Origin: Henriciella marina DSM 19595
GTDB taxonomy: Bacteria; Pseudomonadota; Alphaproteobacteria; Caulobacterales; Hyphomonadaceae
DNA: 64,000 nt
Reading direction: 5' to 3'
Assembly (NCBI RefSeq): GCF_000376805.1
Contig: NZ_AQXT01000002.1
Coordinates: forward strand, 310,001-374,000
Shown: positions 43,070-53,485 of the stretch, one piece after another
Numbering within the stretch: position 1 is the first letter of the stretch
Layout: each line of letters starts with the position of its first letter
Translations under genes and position numbers: made by a program
The notes under the pieces: generated by a model
The model's input: only the letters and a program-made list of their open reading frames with translations
Database searches by the model: none
Told to the model about the DNA's origin: nothing

Positions 43070-43698
43070 TGGAATTCGACGTCAAAAATCTTGATGGCAA
43101 GTCCGCTGGCAAGGCGACTCTCGATGACGCCATCTTCGGTCTGACCGACATCCGCGCCGACCTGCTTCACCGCACGGTCCGCTGGCAGCTTGCCAAGCGT
43201 CAGGCCGGTACGCACAAGACGCAGACCCGTGACGAAGTTTCGGTCACGACCAAGAAGTTCATCCGTCAGAAGGGGTCCGGCGGCGCACGCCACGGTGCCC
43301 GTAATGCTGGTATCTTCGTTGGTGGTGCTGTCGCGCACGGTCCGCGGGTTCGCAGCCATGCTCACGATCTTCCAAAGAAGGTCCGTCGTCTGGCACTTGC
43401 GCATGCGCTCTCTTCGAAGGCCAAGGATGGCTCGCTCATCGTGATCGACGAAGCCAAGCTCGGCGAAGCGAAGACCAAGGAGCTGACGGCAAAGCTCAAG
43501 GCGCTCGGCGTCGTGAACGCGCTGATCATTGGTGGATCCGAGGTCGACCAGAATTTCGCGAAAGCTGCTCGCAACATCCCGAACATCGACGTTCTGCCGG
43601 TTGCCGGCCTTAACGTCTATGACGTGATGCGCCGCCACCAGCTTGTTGTAACCAAGGATGCGCTCGATGGTATCGGCGCGCGTTTCGAGGGGAAATAG
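43069..43698 (+). CDS. rplD: 50S ribosomal protein L4
   Basis: L4 (209 residues) lines the peptide exit tunnel. In E. coli it represses the S10 operon by binding its leader. The tunnel loop is recognisable as [21 protein letters not shown], and the macrolide-related residues there look normal. Translation is coupled to rplC through TAATG. rplW follows after 3 bases. Confidence 0.98.
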   Translation: MEFDVKNLDGKSAGKATLDDAIFGLTDIRADLLHRTVRWQLAKRQAGTHKTQTRDEVSVTTKKFIRQKGSGGARHGARNAGIFVGGAVAHGPRVRSHAHDLPKKVRRLALAHALSSKAKDGSLIVIDEAKLGEAKTKELTAKLKALGVVNALIIGGSEVDQNFAKAARNIPNIDVLPVAGLNVYDVMRRHQLVVTKDALDGIGARFEGK

Positions 43699-43701
43699 AT
43701 C

Positions 43702-44001
43702 ATGGCTGACGTGAAAGCACATCACTACGACGCGCTGCTCGCTCCGCACATCACGGAAAAAGCGACGCTGCTCGCAGAAGAAAACAAGATCGTTTTCCAG
43801 GTCCCGCTCACGGCCAACAAGGCCGAGATCAAGGACGCCGTGGAAAACCTGTTCAAGGTCGACGTGACCAAGGTCAATGTGATTGTCCAGAAGGGCAAGA
43901 CCAAACGCTTCCGTGGTAAAATGGGTCAGCGTTCGGACACCAAGAAGGCCATCGTCACGCTGAAAGACGGCCAGTCCGTCGACATCACGACCGGCCTGTA
44001 G
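43702..44001 (+). CDS. rplW: 50S ribosomal protein L23
   Basis: L23 (99 residues) sits at the tunnel exit and docks trigger factor and SRP. Signatures: [21 protein letters not shown], then [20 protein letters not shown] and the loop [20 protein letters not shown]. It lies 3 bases after rplD and 9 before rplB. Confidence 0.98.
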   Translation: MADVKAHHYDALLAPHITEKATLLAEENKIVFQVPLTANKAEIKDAVENLFKVDVTKVNVIVQKGKTKRFRGKMGQRSDTKKAIVTLKDGQSVDITTGL

Positions 44002-44010
44002 GAGAGCGAT

Positions 44011-44841
44011 ATGGCACTCAAGACATTCAACCCAACGTCGCCCGGTCAGCGCCAGCTTGTCATCGTCGACAAGTCGGAACTGTACAAAGGCCGTCCGGTC
44101 AAATCGCTGACCGAAGGTCTGTCCAAGTCGGGTGGTCGGAACAATCGTGGCCGTGTCACGGTTCGCGGCATCGGCGGCGGCGCAAAGCGCCTTTATCGCA
44201 AGATCGATTTCAAGCGTCAGCGCTGGGACATCGAAGCGACCGTCGAGCGTCTAGAATATGATCCGAACCGGACAGCCTTCATTGCGCTGATCCGTTATGC
44301 GGACGGCGACCAGGCTTACATCATTGCTCCGCAGCGTCTTGCTGTCGGTGACAAGGTGACCACGTCTAAGACGGCTGACATCAAGCCGGGTAACGTTCTT
44401 CCGCTGAAGAACATTCCTGTCGGTACGATCGTCCACAATGTTGAGATCAAGCCGCTCAAGGGCGCGCAGATCGCACGTTCGGCCGGTACCTATGTCCAGA
44501 TTGTCGGCCGCGACGCTGGTTACGCGCAGATCAAACTGTCCTCAGGTGAGCTTCGCATGGTTCCAGATAGCTGCCTGGCGGCTATCGGCGCGGTGTCGAA
44601 CCCGGACAATATGAACACGGTGCTTTCGAAGGCTGGCCGTTCGCGCCACTTCGGCCGTCGCCCGAAGGTTCGCGGTGTCGCGATGAACCCGGTCGATCAC
44701 CCGCACGGTGGTGGTGAAGGTAAGTCGTCCGGCGGCCGTCACCCTGTGACGCCATGGGGCAAGAAAACCCGCGGTCCTAAAACCCGCAAGACCCAGGCTT
44801 CGGATCGTCTGATCATCCGTCGCCGTAACGCGAAACGCTAG
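44011..44841 (+). CDS. rplB: 50S ribosomal protein L2
   Basis: Highly conserved protein (276 residues) at the subunit interface, needed for subunit joining and peptidyl transfer. Typical strings are [38 protein letters not shown] in shortened form, and [20 protein letters not shown] with the conserved histidine region. GGAG lies just before the start. Confidence 0.99.
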   Translation: MALKTFNPTSPGQRQLVIVDKSELYKGRPVKSLTEGLSKSGGRNNRGRVTVRGIGGGAKRLYRKIDFKRQRWDIEATVERLEYDPNRTAFIALIRYADGDQAYIIAPQRLAVGDKVTTSKTADIKPGNVLPLKNIPVGTIVHNVEIKPLKGAQIARSAGTYVQIVGRDAGYAQIKLSSGELRMVPDSCLAAIGAVSNPDNMNTVLSKAGRSRHFGRRPKVRGVAMNPVDHPHGGGEGKSSGGRHPVTPWGKKTRGPKTRKTQASDRLIIRRRNAKR

Positions 44842-44855
44842 GGAGCGAGAGAGAT

Positions 44856-45134
44856 ATGCCACGTTCCGTCTGGAAAGGTCCGTTCGTCGACGGCTATCTG
44901 CTCAAGAAGGCAGAGAACGCCCAAGCTTCCGAACGCCGCGAAGTTATCAAGACCTGGTCGCGTCGCTCGACCATCATGCCGCAATTCGTGGGCCTGAACT
45001 TTCAGGTTCACAACGGCAACAAGTTCGTTCCCGTTCTCGTCACCGAGGAAATGGTGGGTCACAAGTTCGGCGAGTTCGCGCCGTCCCGCACCTATCATGG
45101 CCACGGCGCCGACAAGAAAGCCAAGAGGAAGTAG
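44856..45134 (+). CDS. rpsS: 30S ribosomal protein S19
   Basis: Head protein (92 residues) that binds with S13 and forms bridge B1a. Motifs: [39 protein letters not shown] (in part) and [19 protein letters not shown]. Spacing of 14 bases after rplB and 3 before rplV indicates one operon. Confidence 0.99.
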   Translation: MPRSVWKGPFVDGYLLKKAENAQASERREVIKTWSRRSTIMPQFVGLNFQVHNGNKFVPVLVTEEMVGHKFGEFAPSRTYHGHGADKKAKRK

Positions 45135-45137
45135 GCC

Positions 45138-45527
45138 ATGGGTAAGGCAAAGAATCCTCCGAAACAGGCCCTTAACGAGTCGCGCGCAGTCCTGCGTATG
45201 TACCGTTCGAGCCCGCAGAAGCTGAACCTCCTGGCTCAGCAGATTCGCGGCCTTCCGGTTCAGAAAGCGATGGATCAGATGCAGTTCTCGCGCAAGCGCG
45301 CGGCGAAAGACGTCTACAAGGTCCTGTATTCGGCCATGTCGAACGCCGAGAATAATCACGGTCTCGACATTGATAGTCTCGTCGTTGCTGAGGCGCACGT
45401 GGGCAAGAACCTGGTCATGAAGCGTATTCGTGCCCGTGCTCGTGGCCGCGCTGCCCGTATCGTGAAACCATTCTCGCAGCTCACCGTCGTGCTGCGCGAC
45501 ACATCAGCTGAAGCGGAGGCCGCGTAA
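45138..45527 (+). CDS. rplV: 50S ribosomal protein L22
   Basis: Tunnel-wall protein (129 residues). [24 protein letters not shown] is at the N-terminus, and the beta-hairpin end reads [21 protein letters not shown], the region where macrolide resistance changes occur; it looks wild type. Stop overlaps rpsC (TAATG). Confidence 0.98.
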   Translation: MGKAKNPPKQALNESRAVLRMYRSSPQKLNLLAQQIRGLPVQKAMDQMQFSRKRAAKDVYKVLYSAMSNAENNHGLDIDSLVVAEAHVGKNLVMKRIRARARGRAARIVKPFSQLTVVLRDTSAEAEAA

Positions 45528-46261
45528 TGGGTCAGAAAATCAATCCCATCGGGTTTCGTCTGGGGGTCAACCGGACCTGGGACAGCCGCTGGTATGCCGA
45601 TACGGCAGACTATGGCCGTCTTGTCCACGAAGACCTGAAAATCCGTAACGCCATCAAGCAAGAGCTCAAGCAGGCGGGTATCTCCCGCATCATCATCGAG
45701 CGTCCGCACAAGAAGTGCATCGTGACGATCCACACGGCCCGCCCGGGTCTTGTGATCGGCAAGAAGGGCGCCGACATCGAAGTGCTTCGCAAGAAGCTGT
45801 CGAAGATGACGGAAGATGATGTTCGCGTGAACCTCGTTGAGATCCGTAAGCCTGAGATCGATGCGACGCTCGTTGCTGAAGATATTGCGCGTCAACTTGA
45901 GCGCCGCGGCTCTTTCCGCCGCGCCATGAAGCGTTCGATCCAGAACTCGATGCGTCTTGGCGCGCTTGGTGTCCGTATCATGGTTGCCGGCCGTCTCGGC
46001 GGCGCGGAAATCGCGCGGACCGAGCAGTATGCAGAGGGCTCCGTGCCGCTTCATACGCTGCGCGCCGACATCGACTATGGCACCGCCGAAGCAGAAACGA
46101 CCTATGGCATTATTGGCATCAAGGTCTGGATCTACAAAGGCGAGATCATGGAGCACGATCCGATGGCGCAGGACCGCAAGGCCGAAGATTCCGGCCAGGC
46201 GCGCGCCCGTTCGACCAACCAGCGTGGCCCGGCTTCGGGTCCGCAAGGCGCAGGAGCCTAA
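45527..46261 (+). CDS. rpsC: 30S ribosomal protein S3
   Basis: S3 (244 residues) forms part of the mRNA entry helicase. [22 protein letters not shown] begins the protein; the KH domain is [18 protein letters not shown]-terminal domain includes [16 protein letters not shown]. The tail (about 210-244) is rich in Ala, Gly and Arg. Coupled to rplV through TAATG. Confidence 0.99.
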   Translation: MGQKINPIGFRLGVNRTWDSRWYADTADYGRLVHEDLKIRNAIKQELKQAGISRIIIERPHKKCIVTIHTARPGLVIGKKGADIEVLRKKLSKMTEDDVRVNLVEIRKPEIDATLVAEDIARQLERRGSFRRAMKRSIQNSMRLGALGVRIMVAGRLGGAEIARTEQYAEGSVPLHTLRADIDYGTAEAETTYGIIGIKVWIYKGEIMEHDPMAQDRKAEDSGQARARSTNQRGPASGPQGAGA

Positions 46262-46264
46262 CAG

Positions 46265-46681
46265 ATGCTGCAGCCAAAACGCACCAAATACCGCAAGGCG
46301 TTCAAGGGTCGTATCACCGGTAACGCGAAGGGCGGATATACGCTGAACTTCGGGACCTATGGCCTGAAAGCGCTTGAGCCTGAGCGGGTAACGTCCCGCC
46401 AGATCGAAGCAACCCGCCGGGCCGTGACGCGCGAAATGAAGCGTCAGGGCAAGGTCTGGATCCGTGTTTTCCCGGATACGCCTGTGTCCGCGAAGCCGAT
46501 CGAAGTTCGTATGGGTAAGGGTAAGGGCTCCGTCGACCGTTGGGTCGCACGTGTCGCTCCTGGCCGTATCCTTTTCGAGATCGATGGTGTGCCGGACGAT
46601 GTGGCGCTCCAGGCTCTGAGGCTTGGCGCTGCCAAGCTTCCGGTCAAGACCAAGATCATCAAGCGCATTGAGGGGATCTAG
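46265..46681 (+). CDS. rplP: 50S ribosomal protein L16
   Basis: L16 (138 residues) organises the A-site tRNA region. Motifs: [38 protein letters not shown] stretch, and [16 protein letters not shown], with the arginine hydroxylated by RoxA (YcfD) in E. coli. It starts 3 bases after rpsC and ends 2 before rpmC. Confidence 0.98.
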   Translation: MLQPKRTKYRKAFKGRITGNAKGGYTLNFGTYGLKALEPERVTSRQIEATRRAVTREMKRQGKVWIRVFPDTPVSAKPIEVRMGKGKGSVDRWVARVAPGRILFEIDGVPDDVALQALRLGAAKLPVKTKIIKRIEGI

Positions 46682-46683
46682 AG

Positions 46684-46887
46684 ATGAAAATCACTGATTT
46701 GCGTTCGAAGAGTGCCGACCAGCTGAAAGATCAGCTCGTCCAGCTCAAGAAAGAACAGTTCAACCTCCGTTTCCAACAGGCCACCGGCCAGCTGGAAAAA
46801 ACGGCCCGGATGAAGGAAGTCCGCCGCGACATCGCGCGCGTCAAGACGCTCCTTACTGAAACGGCCAAATCGGAAGCAGAGGCGTAG
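46684..46887 (+). CDS. rpmC: 50S ribosomal protein L29
   Basis: Small helical protein (67 residues) next to L23 at the tunnel exit. It has the pattern [20 protein letters not shown] with [23 protein letters not shown] follows the rplP stop after 2 bases. Confidence 0.97.
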   Translation: MKITDLRSKSADQLKDQLVQLKKEQFNLRFQQATGQLEKTARMKEVRRDIARVKTLLTETAKSEAEA

Positions 46888-46897
46888 GAGAAGAGAC

Positions 46898-47143
46898 ATG
46901 CCAAAGCGCGTAATGGAAGGCGTTGTGGTGTCCACGAAGCAGGACAAGACCGCTGTGGTCCGTATTGACCGCACTTTTCTTCACCCTGTTCTTAAAAAGA
47001 TCGTGCGCCGCTCGAAGAAATATCATGCCCATGATGAGGGCAACGTCGCAGTTGAGGGCGAGCGCATCACGATCCGTGAATGCCCGCCGCGCTCGAAGCT
47101 GAAGACGTGGGAAGTTATTGCTGGCGAAGGAGCTGACTCATGA
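46898..47143 (+). CDS. rpsQ: 30S ribosomal protein S17
   Basis: Primary 16S-binding OB-fold protein (81 residues). [20 protein letters not shown], then [19 protein letters not shown] and [15 protein letters not shown] are typical. Its stop overlaps the rplN start by ATGA, so the two are coupled. Confidence 0.98.
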   Translation: MPKRVMEGVVVSTKQDKTAVVRIDRTFLHPVLKKIVRRSKKYHAHDEGNVAVEGERITIRECPPRSKLKTWEVIAGEGADS

Positions 47144-47508
47144 TTCAGATGCAGTCCAACCTTCGCGTGGCTGACAATTCCGGCGCACGCCGCGTCCAGT
47201 GCATCAAGGTGCTGGGCGGTGCAGGCCGCCGCTATGCGTCTGTCGGCGACATCATCGTGGTGTCGATCAAGGAAGCAATTCCGACCGGCCGCGTGAAGAA
47301 GGGTGACGTTCGCCGCGCTGTCGTGGTTCGCGTTGCCAAGGACATCAAGCGCCGTGACGGCTCTGTCATCCGTTTTGACACGAATGCCGCTGTGCTTGTG
47401 AACAATAATGGCGAACCGATCGGGACGCGTATCTTCGGCCCGGTTCCGCGCGAGCTTCGCGCCAAGAACCACATGAAGATCGTCTCGCTGGCTCCGGAGG
47501 TGCTGTAG
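47140..47508 (+). CDS. rplN: 50S ribosomal protein L14
   Basis: Interface protein (122 residues), bridge B8 partner. [36 protein letters not shown] and [13 protein letters not shown] are classic. Starts inside the rpsQ stop (ATGA). First L-protein of the spc block in the E. coli sense, but here no promoter or terminator separates it from rpsQ. Confidence 0.98.
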   Translation: MIQMQSNLRVADNSGARRVQCIKVLGGAGRRYASVGDIIVVSIKEAIPTGRVKKGDVRRAVVVRVAKDIKRRDGSVIRFDTNAAVLVNNNGEPIGTRIFGPVPRELRAKNHMKIVSLAPEVL

Positions 47509-47510
47509 TC

Positions 47511-47828
47511 ATGGCTGCCAAGGTGAAAAAAGGTGATCGCGTCATCGTCACGGCGGGCCGTAACAAGGGCGCCAAAGGCGAAGTGCTGAAAGTGATCCCG
47601 GCTGAAAACCGTGTCCTGGTTCAGGGTGTGAACGTTGTGAAGCGTCACCAGCGTCCGTCGCAGATGGACCCAGGTGGTATCAAGACGTTCGAAGCTCCGA
47701 TCCACGTTTCCAATGTGGCACACGTGGATCCTCGTGATGGCAAGCCGACCCGCGTTGGCTTCAAGACTGACGAGCATGGTCGCAAGACGCGCTATGCCAA
47801 ACGTTCAGGGGAATCGATCGATGTCTGA
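47511..47828 (+). CDS. rplX: 50S ribosomal protein L24
   Basis: Assembly initiator (105 residues) with a KOW motif: [20 protein letters not shown]. It ends with [13 protein letters not shown]. The stop overlaps the rplE start by eight bases (ATGTCTGA), which indicates translational coupling. Confidence 0.98.
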   Translation: MAAKVKKGDRVIVTAGRNKGAKGEVLKVIPAENRVLVQGVNVVKRHQRPSQMDPGGIKTFEAPIHVSNVAHVDPRDGKPTRVGFKTDEHGRKTRYAKRSGESIDV

Positions 47829-48375
47829 TAATTACGAACCCCGTCTGAAAAAGAAGTACAAGGACGAGATCCGCGCCAAACTTCTCGAAGAGTTCAAATA
47901 CACCAACGAGATGCAGGTGCCGAAGCTCGACAAGGTCGTGATCAACATGGGTGTAGGTGAAGCGGTCGCCGACTCCAAGAAGATCAAGACGGCACTTGCC
48001 GAACTGGAACGGATTTCGGGTCAGAAGCCCGTGCCGACAAAGGCCACCAAGTCCATCGCCGGCTTCAAGCTGCGTGAAGGCATGGTCATCGGTGCAAAGG
48101 TCACGCTTCGCCGTGACCGTATGTACGAGTTTCTGGACCGCCTGACCAACATGGCTCTGCCACGTGTGAAGGACTTCCGGGGCCTGAACGGCAAGAGTTT
48201 CGATGGCCGGGGCAATTTCGCCATGGGTCTCAAGGAGCAGATCGTGTTCCCGGAGATCAACTATGACGACATCGAGGACATTCGCGGTATGGACATCATT
48301 GTCTGCACCACCGCCAAGACGAACGACGAAGCCAAGGCGCTGCTTGCGCATTGCGGCTTCCCGTTCCGTAACTAG
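47821..48375 (+). CDS. rplE: 50S ribosomal protein L5
   Basis: 5S rRNA-binding protein (184 residues) of the central protuberance. Motifs: [40 protein letters not shown] and [20 protein letters not shown] 47821 (AGGGGA upstream) gives the family start MSDNYEPRL; in-frame sequence upstream is the out-of-frame rplX gene. Confidence 0.98.
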   Translation: MSDNYEPRLKKKYKDEIRAKLLEEFKYTNEMQVPKLDKVVINMGVGEAVADSKKIKTALAELERISGQKPVPTKATKSIAGFKLREGMVIGAKVTLRRDRMYEFLDRLTNMALPRVKDFRGLNGKSFDGRGNFAMGLKEQIVFPEINYDDIEDIRGMDIIVCTTAKTNDEAKALLAHCGFPFRN

Positions 48376-48394
48376 CGCTTGAGGACGAAACGAT

Positions 48395-48700
48395 ATGGCT
48401 AAGAAAAGCGCAATCGAGAAGAACGAGAAGCGTCGCCGGATGGTCGCCCAGTACGCGGCTCGCCGTGCGAAGCTTAAAGCAATGGCGATGGATGAAGATC
48501 TGCCGCTGGAAGAACGGTTTCAGGCTCGCCTGAAGCTCGCTGCCCTTCCGCGCAATTCGGCTCCGAGCCGCATTCGCAACCGTTGCCAGGTTACAGGACG
48601 TCCGCGCGGTTATTACCGCAAGATGAAAATGTCCCGTATCGCGCTGCGTGAGCTTGGCTCGCTTGGCATGGTGCCGGGCCTAGTCAAGTCAAGCTGGTAG
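48395..48700 (+). CDS. rpsN: 30S ribosomal protein S14, zinc-free type
   Basis: S14 (101 residues) of the long, zinc-independent form: only one cysteine ([16 protein letters not shown]) remains and no CxxC pairs. Start [17 protein letters not shown]-terminus [11 protein letters not shown]. Lies 19 bases after rplE and 15 before rpsH. Confidence 0.98.
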   Translation: MAKKSAIEKNEKRRRMVAQYAARRAKLKAMAMDEDLPLEERFQARLKLAALPRNSAPSRIRNRCQVTGRPRGYYRKMKMSRIALRELGSLGMVPGLVKSSW

Positions 48701-48715
48701 GAAAGGAGGACCAAG

Positions 48716-49111
48716 ATGAATATTTCCGATCCCCTTGGCGATCTCCTGACCCGCATCCGCAATGCGCAGATGCGTGGCATGACGAAGGTCGTCTCACCTT
48801 CTTCGAAACTGCGGCTTCGAGTTCTCGATGTCCTGCAGAGCGAAGGCTACATCCGTGGCTACACGGAAGTGGAAAAAGACGGTCATCGCAATGTCGAGAT
48901 CGAGCTTAAGTATTTCGATGGCGCGCCTGTCATCTCCGAGATCCGCCGGGTCTCGAAGCCAGGCCGCCGGGTTTATTCGTCGGTGAATGATCTGCCACTG
49001 GTCCGTAACGGACTGGGCATCTCCATTCTCTCTACGTCGAAGGGTGTCATCTCTGACGCTGTCGCACGTAATGAGAATGTTGGTGGCGAGATCCTTTGCC
49101 GGGTATTCTAG
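48716..49111 (+). CDS. rpsH: 30S ribosomal protein S8
   Basis: Primary central-domain 16S binder (131 residues), and in E. coli the translational repressor of the spc operon through the rplE region. [19 protein letters not shown] begins the protein; C-terminal [27 protein letters not shown] gives a very strong start, the strongest of this block after the 5.5-kb element. Confidence 0.98.
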   Translation: MNISDPLGDLLTRIRNAQMRGMTKVVSPSSKLRLRVLDVLQSEGYIRGYTEVEKDGHRNVEIELKYFDGAPVISEIRRVSKPGRRVYSSVNDLPLVRNGLGISILSTSKGVISDAVARNENVGGEILCRVF

Positions 49112-49128
49112 GACGAGGATGAACTGAT

Positions 49129-49740
49129 ATGTCCCGTATTGGAAAACTCCCCATTCCCGTCCCGAACGGTACGACCGTCACGGTGGATGGCAACAAGATC
49201 GAGGCGAAAGGTCCCAAGGGACAACTCGCCTTTACGGTGTCCGACATGGTCACTGCCGAACTCAAGGACGGCGAGCTGTCGATCATGCCACGCGAAGACT
49301 ATGTCTCCGAGGCCAATGATCGCATCAAGGCGAACGATGAGAAGGGCAAGAAGAAGATGACCTTCGCTGAGGCGCTGGACTCCAAGGTCCGCACCCAGTG
49401 GGGCACGGCACGTGCGAATGCTGCTAACGTCGTTCACGGCGCAGCGGAAGGCTTCACGAAGTCGCTTGAACTCGTCGGCGTCGGTTATCGCGCCCAGATG
49501 CAGGGCAACGATCTGAAGCTTTCGCTCGGCTACTCGCACGACGTGATCTTCAAGGCACCGGACGGCATCAAGCTGGAAGCGCCAAAACCGACAGAGGTTA
49601 TCGTGTCGGGCGCTGACAAGCAGGCTGTCGGCCAGGCCGCCGCAGAAATCCGCCAGTTCCGCAAGCCAGAGCCTTTCAAGGGCAAGGGCGTGCGGTATGC
49701 GGGCGAATACGTCCGCCGCAAGGAAGGCAAGAAGAAGTAA
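49129..49740 (+). CDS. rplF: 50S ribosomal protein L6 with an insertion of about 26 residues
   Basis: L6 (203 residues) lies near the factor-binding site. Start [20 protein letters not shown] and second-domain [12 protein letters not shown] and [20 protein letters not shown] are typical. Between P54 and GTARA (from W91) there are 43 residues where E. coli L6 has about 17; the extra part is charged ([20 protein letters not shown]). It lies in the N-terminal domain. The reading frame and codon use stay normal, so it is a real in-frame insertion. Confidence 0.97.
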   Translation: MSRIGKLPIPVPNGTTVTVDGNKIEAKGPKGQLAFTVSDMVTAELKDGELSIMPREDYVSEANDRIKANDEKGKKKMTFAEALDSKVRTQWGTARANAANVVHGAAEGFTKSLELVGVGYRAQMQGNDLKLSLGYSHDVIFKAPDGIKLEAPKPTEVIVSGADKQAVGQAAAEIRQFRKPEPFKGKGVRYAGEYVRRKEGKKK

Positions 49741-49744
49741 CGCC

Positions 49745-50107
49745 ATGAAGACGACACGCGAAAAGACACTCCGCCGCGCCCAGCGCGTTCGTGCGAAGCT
49801 CCGCAAAGTTGCTGAAGGCAAGCCGCGTCTGTCGGTTGCCCGCTCGCACAAGAATATCTCAGTCCAGATCATCGATGATGAGAAGGGTCTGACGGTTGCT
49901 GCGGCATCGACGCTCGAGCAGGACCTGCGCGGCAAGCTGAAATCCACGAGCGACATTGCTGCCGCTCAGAAGATCGGCGAGCTGATTGCAGAGCGCGCAA
50001 AGCAGGCCGGTGTCGAAGACGTCGTCTTCGATCGCGGTGGCTACATGTTCCACGGCCGGGTGAAAGCCCTGGCAGATGCCGCCCGTGAGGGCGGCCTGAA
50101 GTTCTAG
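49745..50107 (+). CDS. rplR: 50S ribosomal protein L18
   Basis: 5S rRNA-binding protein (120 residues). Motifs: [38 protein letters not shown] and the C-terminal [23 protein letters not shown] 49745, four bases after rplF, is the family start; earlier in-frame codons lie inside rplF. Confidence 0.98.
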   Translation: MKTTREKTLRRAQRVRAKLRKVAEGKPRLSVARSHKNISVQIIDDEKGLTVAAASTLEQDLRGKLKSTSDIAAAQKIGELIAERAKQAGVEDVVFDRGGYMFHGRVKALADAAREGGLKF

Positions 50108-50116
50108 GAGGCCAGT

Positions 50117-50710
50117 ATGGCAGACGAACAGGGCAGAGGTCGCGGCCGCGGACGCGGGCGCAGAGACGATCGCAACGATGAGCAAAGCGAGCTGACAGAC
50201 AAGCTGGTCGGTATTAACCGCGTCGCAAAGACGGTTAAGGGCGGCAAGAACTTCGGTTTCGCAGCTCTCGTGGTTGTTGGTGATCAGAAGGGCCGCGCAG
50301 GCTTCGGTAAGGGCAAGGCCCGCGAAGTTCCTGAAGCGATCCGAAAGGCAACCGAGGAAGCCAAGCGCAACCTCGTTCGCATTCCGCTTCGCGAAGGCCG
50401 CACGCTTCACCATGACGGCAAAGGCCGCTGGGGTGCTGGCAAGGTCACGCTTCGTGCAGCGCCTCCCGGCACCGGGGTGATTGCGGGTGGCCCGATGCGC
50501 GCCGTTATGGAAGTGCTCGGCATCCAGGACGTCGTTGCGAAGTCGAACGGCTCGTCCAACCCTTACAACATGGTTCGTGCGACCTTCCAGGCGCTCAAGG
50601 AGCAGGCGAGCCCACGCTCGATCGCTTCTAAGCGCGGCCTGAAAGTCCAGGATATCGTTGGTCGCCGCACCGATGGTGCGTCCGAAGCCGGCGTTTCCGA
50701 AACCGCCTGA
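50117..50710 (+). CDS. rpsE: 30S ribosomal protein S5
   Basis: Decoding-accuracy protein (197 residues) at the mRNA entry. N-terminal extension rich in Arg and Gly ([16 protein letters not shown]) precedes the conserved [20 protein letters not shown] and [19 protein letters not shown]. Spectinomycin-loop residues ([12 protein letters not shown] nearby) look normal. About 30 residues longer than the E. coli protein. Confidence 0.98.
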   Translation: MADEQGRGRGRGRGRRDDRNDEQSELTDKLVGINRVAKTVKGGKNFGFAALVVVGDQKGRAGFGKGKAREVPEAIRKATEEAKRNLVRIPLREGRTLHHDGKGRWGAGKVTLRAAPPGTGVIAGGPMRAVMEVLGIQDVVAKSNGSSNPYNMVRATFQALKEQASPRSIASKRGLKVQDIVGRRTDGASEAGVSETA

Positions 50711-50730
50711 TTTAGAAAAGGGATCTGATG

Positions 50731-50925
50731 ATGGCCAAGAAGCAAGCAGACATGATCAAGGTGCGCCAGACGGGCAGCCCGATTCGCCGTAAGCCAGAAC
50801 AGCGCGCAACGCTGGTCGGCCTCGGTCTGAACAAGGTCGGCCGTGAGAGCGAGCTCCAGAACACACCTTCCGTTCAGGGCATGATCGCCAAGGTGTCACA
50901 TCTTATTGAAGTCGTAGAAGAGTAG
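50731..50925 (+). CDS. rpmD: 50S ribosomal protein L30
   Basis: Small protein (64 residues): [35 protein letters not shown] and [10 protein letters not shown]. Two ATG codons are adjacent (50728, 50731); the second has better spacing from AAGGG and gives [10 protein letters not shown]. Confidence 0.96.
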   Translation: MAKKQADMIKVRQTGSPIRRKPEQRATLVGLGLNKVGRESELQNTPSVQGMIAKVSHLIEVVEE

Positions 50926-50969
50926 GCGTATAGGGGCGACCCTTTCACACGCCAGTCAGGAATAGAGCG

Positions 50970-51449
50970 ATGAAACTCAACGAACTCTCTCCAAATGCGG
51001 GCTCCACGCATAACCGCCACCGTGTTGGCCGCGGCGTCGGCTCCGGCAAGGGCAAGACTGGCGGACGTGGTGTCAAAGGTCAGAAGGCACGCTCGGGCGT
51101 CGCCATCAACGGCTTTGAAGGCGGCCAGATGCCAATCTATATGCGTCTGCCAAAGCGCGGTTTCACATCCCGCGGCTCCAAGACGCATGCCTGGGTCAAC
51201 CTCGGTCGTCTGACCAAGGCGATTGATGCTGGCAAGCTGAAAGCCGACGATATCACGGAAGAGACACTTCTTTCGTCCGGCGTTGTCCGCCGCAGCAAGG
51301 ACGGCATCCGCCTACTTGCCAAGGGTGACGCGCCGAAGAACGCCAAGATCACCGTGACCGGCGCCAGTAAGGCCGCCATCGAGGCGATCGAAAAAGCCGG
51401 TGGATCCGTTACGGTGACCGGTCCGATAGCTGCTGAAAAAGCTGAGTAA
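50970..51449 (+). CDS. rplO: 50S ribosomal protein L15
   Basis: Late-assembly protein (159 residues). [40 protein letters not shown] and [15 protein letters not shown] are typical. It is followed by an 86-base gap containing a hairpin before secY. Confidence 0.98.
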   Translation: MKLNELSPNAGSTHNRHRVGRGVGSGKGKTGGRGVKGQKARSGVAINGFEGGQMPIYMRLPKRGFTSRGSKTHAWVNLGRLTKAIDAGKLKADDITEETLLSSGVVRRSKDGIRLLAKGDAPKNAKITVTGASKAAIEAIEKAGGSVTVTGPIAAEKAE

Positions 51450-51489
51450 GACGGGTCTTTTTCGTCTATACACCTTCACAAACACGATC

Positions 51490-51519
51490 TCGCCGCCAAT
51501 GTTGGCGGCGATTTCATTT
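51490..51519 (+). terminator. Hairpin between rplO and secY
   Basis: TCGCCGCCAA and TTGGCGGCGA form a nearly complete palindrome followed by TTTCATTTC. It lies just upstream of the secY ribosome-binding site. It may act as a partial terminator or as a translation-control hairpin lowering SecY relative to ribosomal proteins. Confidence 0.5.
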
Positions 51520-51535
51520 CGGGTAGGAGGGTCCT

Positions 51536-52903
51536 TTGGCCACAGCCGCAGAGCAAATGGCGCGCAACATGAACTTCGGCACCTTCGCCAAGGCGAAGGA
51601 CCTCCAGGCGCGCATCCTGTTCACGCTTTTCATTCTGGTCCTCTATCGCCTCGGCACGTACATTCCCGTGCCTGGTGTCGACCCGACCCAGTTCGAGCGC
51701 TTCTTCGCCCAGCAATCGGGCGGTATGCTCGGCTCCCTGAACATGTTTGCAGGCGGCGCGGTCGAGCGCATGAGCGTCTTCGCGCTGAACGTCATGCCCT
51801 ATATTACGGCGTCCATCATCGTGCAGATGATGACGAGCGCCGTCCCTTCGCTTGAAAAGCTCAAAAAAGAAGGCGAGTCCGGGCGCAAACAGATTAACCA
51901 GTATACCCGTTACCTCACTGTCGGCTTTGCCTTCTTCCAGGGGTTCGGGATTGCGATGGGTCTGTCGGGCGTCGCCTATGACGGTATTGCCCAGTGGTTC
52001 TTTATCGTGACAGCCGTTTCGACCTTTGTTGGCGGCACAATGTTCCTGATGTGGATGGGTGAGCAGATTACTGCGCGCGGCATCGGTAATGGTATCTCTT
52101 TAATTATTTTCGCGGGCATCATCGCTGAGATGCCGAAGGCGATCTTCAACCTCTTCTCAGGTGGCCGCGAGCAGGGCATCAATGTCGTCTTTGTTCTCGG
52201 CATTCTTGTACTGGTCATTGCGCTGGTCCTCTTCATCGTGTTCATCGAACGCTCGCAGCGCCGGATCCTGATCCAGTATCCAAAGCGCCAGCAGGGCAAC
52301 AAGATGAGCCAGGGACAATCGTCCTTCATGCCGCTCAAGCTGAACACGTCAGGCGTGATTCCGCCGATCTTCGCGATCGCGATCCTGATGCTGCCGCTGA
52401 CCGCTGTTGGTCTTGTTGGTGGAAGTACCGTGGGCGCAGAAGGTCAGGTGGCTGCTGGCGATCCGGGGATCCTTCAGTGGCTGGCGATCAACTTCTCGCC
52501 GGGCAGCTGGACCTACATCATTACCTATGGCGTGCTCGTGGCATTTTTCTGCTTCTTCTACACGTCCATCATGTTCAATCCGCAGGAGACGGCCGACAAT
52601 CTGCGCAAGTATGGCGGGTTCGTTCCTGGCATCCGTCCAGGCAAGAACACGGCGGCCTATTTCGACTATGTGTTGACGAGGCTGACGACGATCGGTGCGA
52701 TCTATCTTGTTTTCGTCTGTCTTCTGCCGGAAGTGCTGCGCCGCTATATGCCGGAAATTCCTTTCTACATTGGTGGTACTTCACTTCTGATCGTTGTATC
52801 GGTGACGATGGATACAGTGACACAGATCCAGTCCCACCTGATTGCGCACCAGTATGAGGGACTGATCAAGAAATCTCGGCTGGGAGGCAAACGCAGACGA
52901 TGA
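51536..52903 (+). CDS. secY: Protein translocase subunit SecY
   Basis: Central channel of the Sec translocon, ten membrane segments, 455 residues. Start TTG 51536, preceded by TAGGAGG; it gives MATAAEQMARNMNFG, the usual alphaproteobacterial N-terminus. An ATG at 51557 would cut this off. Motifs: RLGTYIPVPGVDP after TM1, LNVMPYITASIIVQM, and the C-terminal KYGGFVPGIRPGKNTA cytoplasmic loop. The stop overlaps adk by ATGA. secE is not in this window. Confidence 0.98.
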   Translation: MATAAEQMARNMNFGTFAKAKDLQARILFTLFILVLYRLGTYIPVPGVDPTQFERFFAQQSGGMLGSLNMFAGGAVERMSVFALNVMPYITASIIVQMMTSAVPSLEKLKKEGESGRKQINQYTRYLTVGFAFFQGFGIAMGLSGVAYDGIAQWFFIVTAVSTFVGGTMFLMWMGEQITARGIGNGISLIIFAGIIAEMPKAIFNLFSGGREQGINVVFVLGILVLVIALVLFIVFIERSQRRILIQYPKRQQGNKMSQGQSSFMPLKLNTSGVIPPIFAIAILMLPLTAVGLVGGSTVGAEGQVAAGDPGILQWLAINFSPGSWTYIITYGVLVAFFCFFYTSIMFNPQETADNLRKYGGFVPGIRPGKNTAAYFDYVLTRLTTIGAIYLVFVCLLPEVLRRYMPEIPFYIGGTSLLIVVSVTMDTVTQIQSHLIAHQYEGLIKKSRLGGKRRR

Positions 52904-53469
52904 ATCTCATACTTTTCGGACCACCCGCCGCTGGCAAGGGCACACAGGCCAAACGCCTCGTCGAGGAATATGGTTATGTGCAACTGTCGACCGGCGACAT
53001 GTTACGCGCTGCACGCGCGTCGGGGTCGGACCTCGGCAAGCGTGTTGCGAAGATCATGGATGAGGGCGGGCTCGTATCTGATGAGATCGTCATCGACCTG
53101 ATTGATGAGCAGCTCGGACAGAACAAGGGCGCGGCCGGCTTCATCTTTGATGGTTTTCCGCGCACGATCGGTCAGGCCGAAGCGCTCGACCGGCTTCTTC
53201 AATCACGCGGCACCCAGGTCGATCGGGTGATTCGTCTCGTGGTTGACGAAGAGCAGCTTATGGAGCGTGTCACCAAGCGCTTTAATGAGCAGGGCCGCAA
53301 GGACGACAACCCGGCGACTTTTGCCGCCCGGCTGGAGAAATACAATCAGGATACGGCCCCGCTTCTGCCGTTTTATGCAGAGCGCGGAATCCTTCGCGAA
53401 GTCGATGGAATGGCCAGTATCGAGGCTGTCACTGAAGGCGTTGAGAAGGCGCTGAAAGAGACCGCATAA
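52900..53469 (+). CDS. adk: Adenylate kinase
   Basis: Cytosolic AMP + ATP = 2 ADP enzyme (189 residues). P-loop GPPAAGKGTQAKRL near the start, STGDMLRAA, FDGFPRTIGQAEAL and the arginines in NPATFAARLEKY. It is the short form without the zinc-binding or long LID domain of E. coli (214). secY-adk order is common in bacteria; ATGA overlap couples them. Confidence 0.97.
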   Translation: MNLILFGPPAAGKGTQAKRLVEEYGYVQLSTGDMLRAARASGSDLGKRVAKIMDEGGLVSDEIVIDLIDEQLGQNKGAAGFIFDGFPRTIGQAEALDRLLQSRGTQVDRVIRLVVDEEQLMERVTKRFNEQGRKDDNPATFAARLEKYNQDTAPLLPFYAERGILREVDGMASIEAVTEGVEKALKETA

Positions 53470-53485
53470 AGCCGCAATTCACCAG

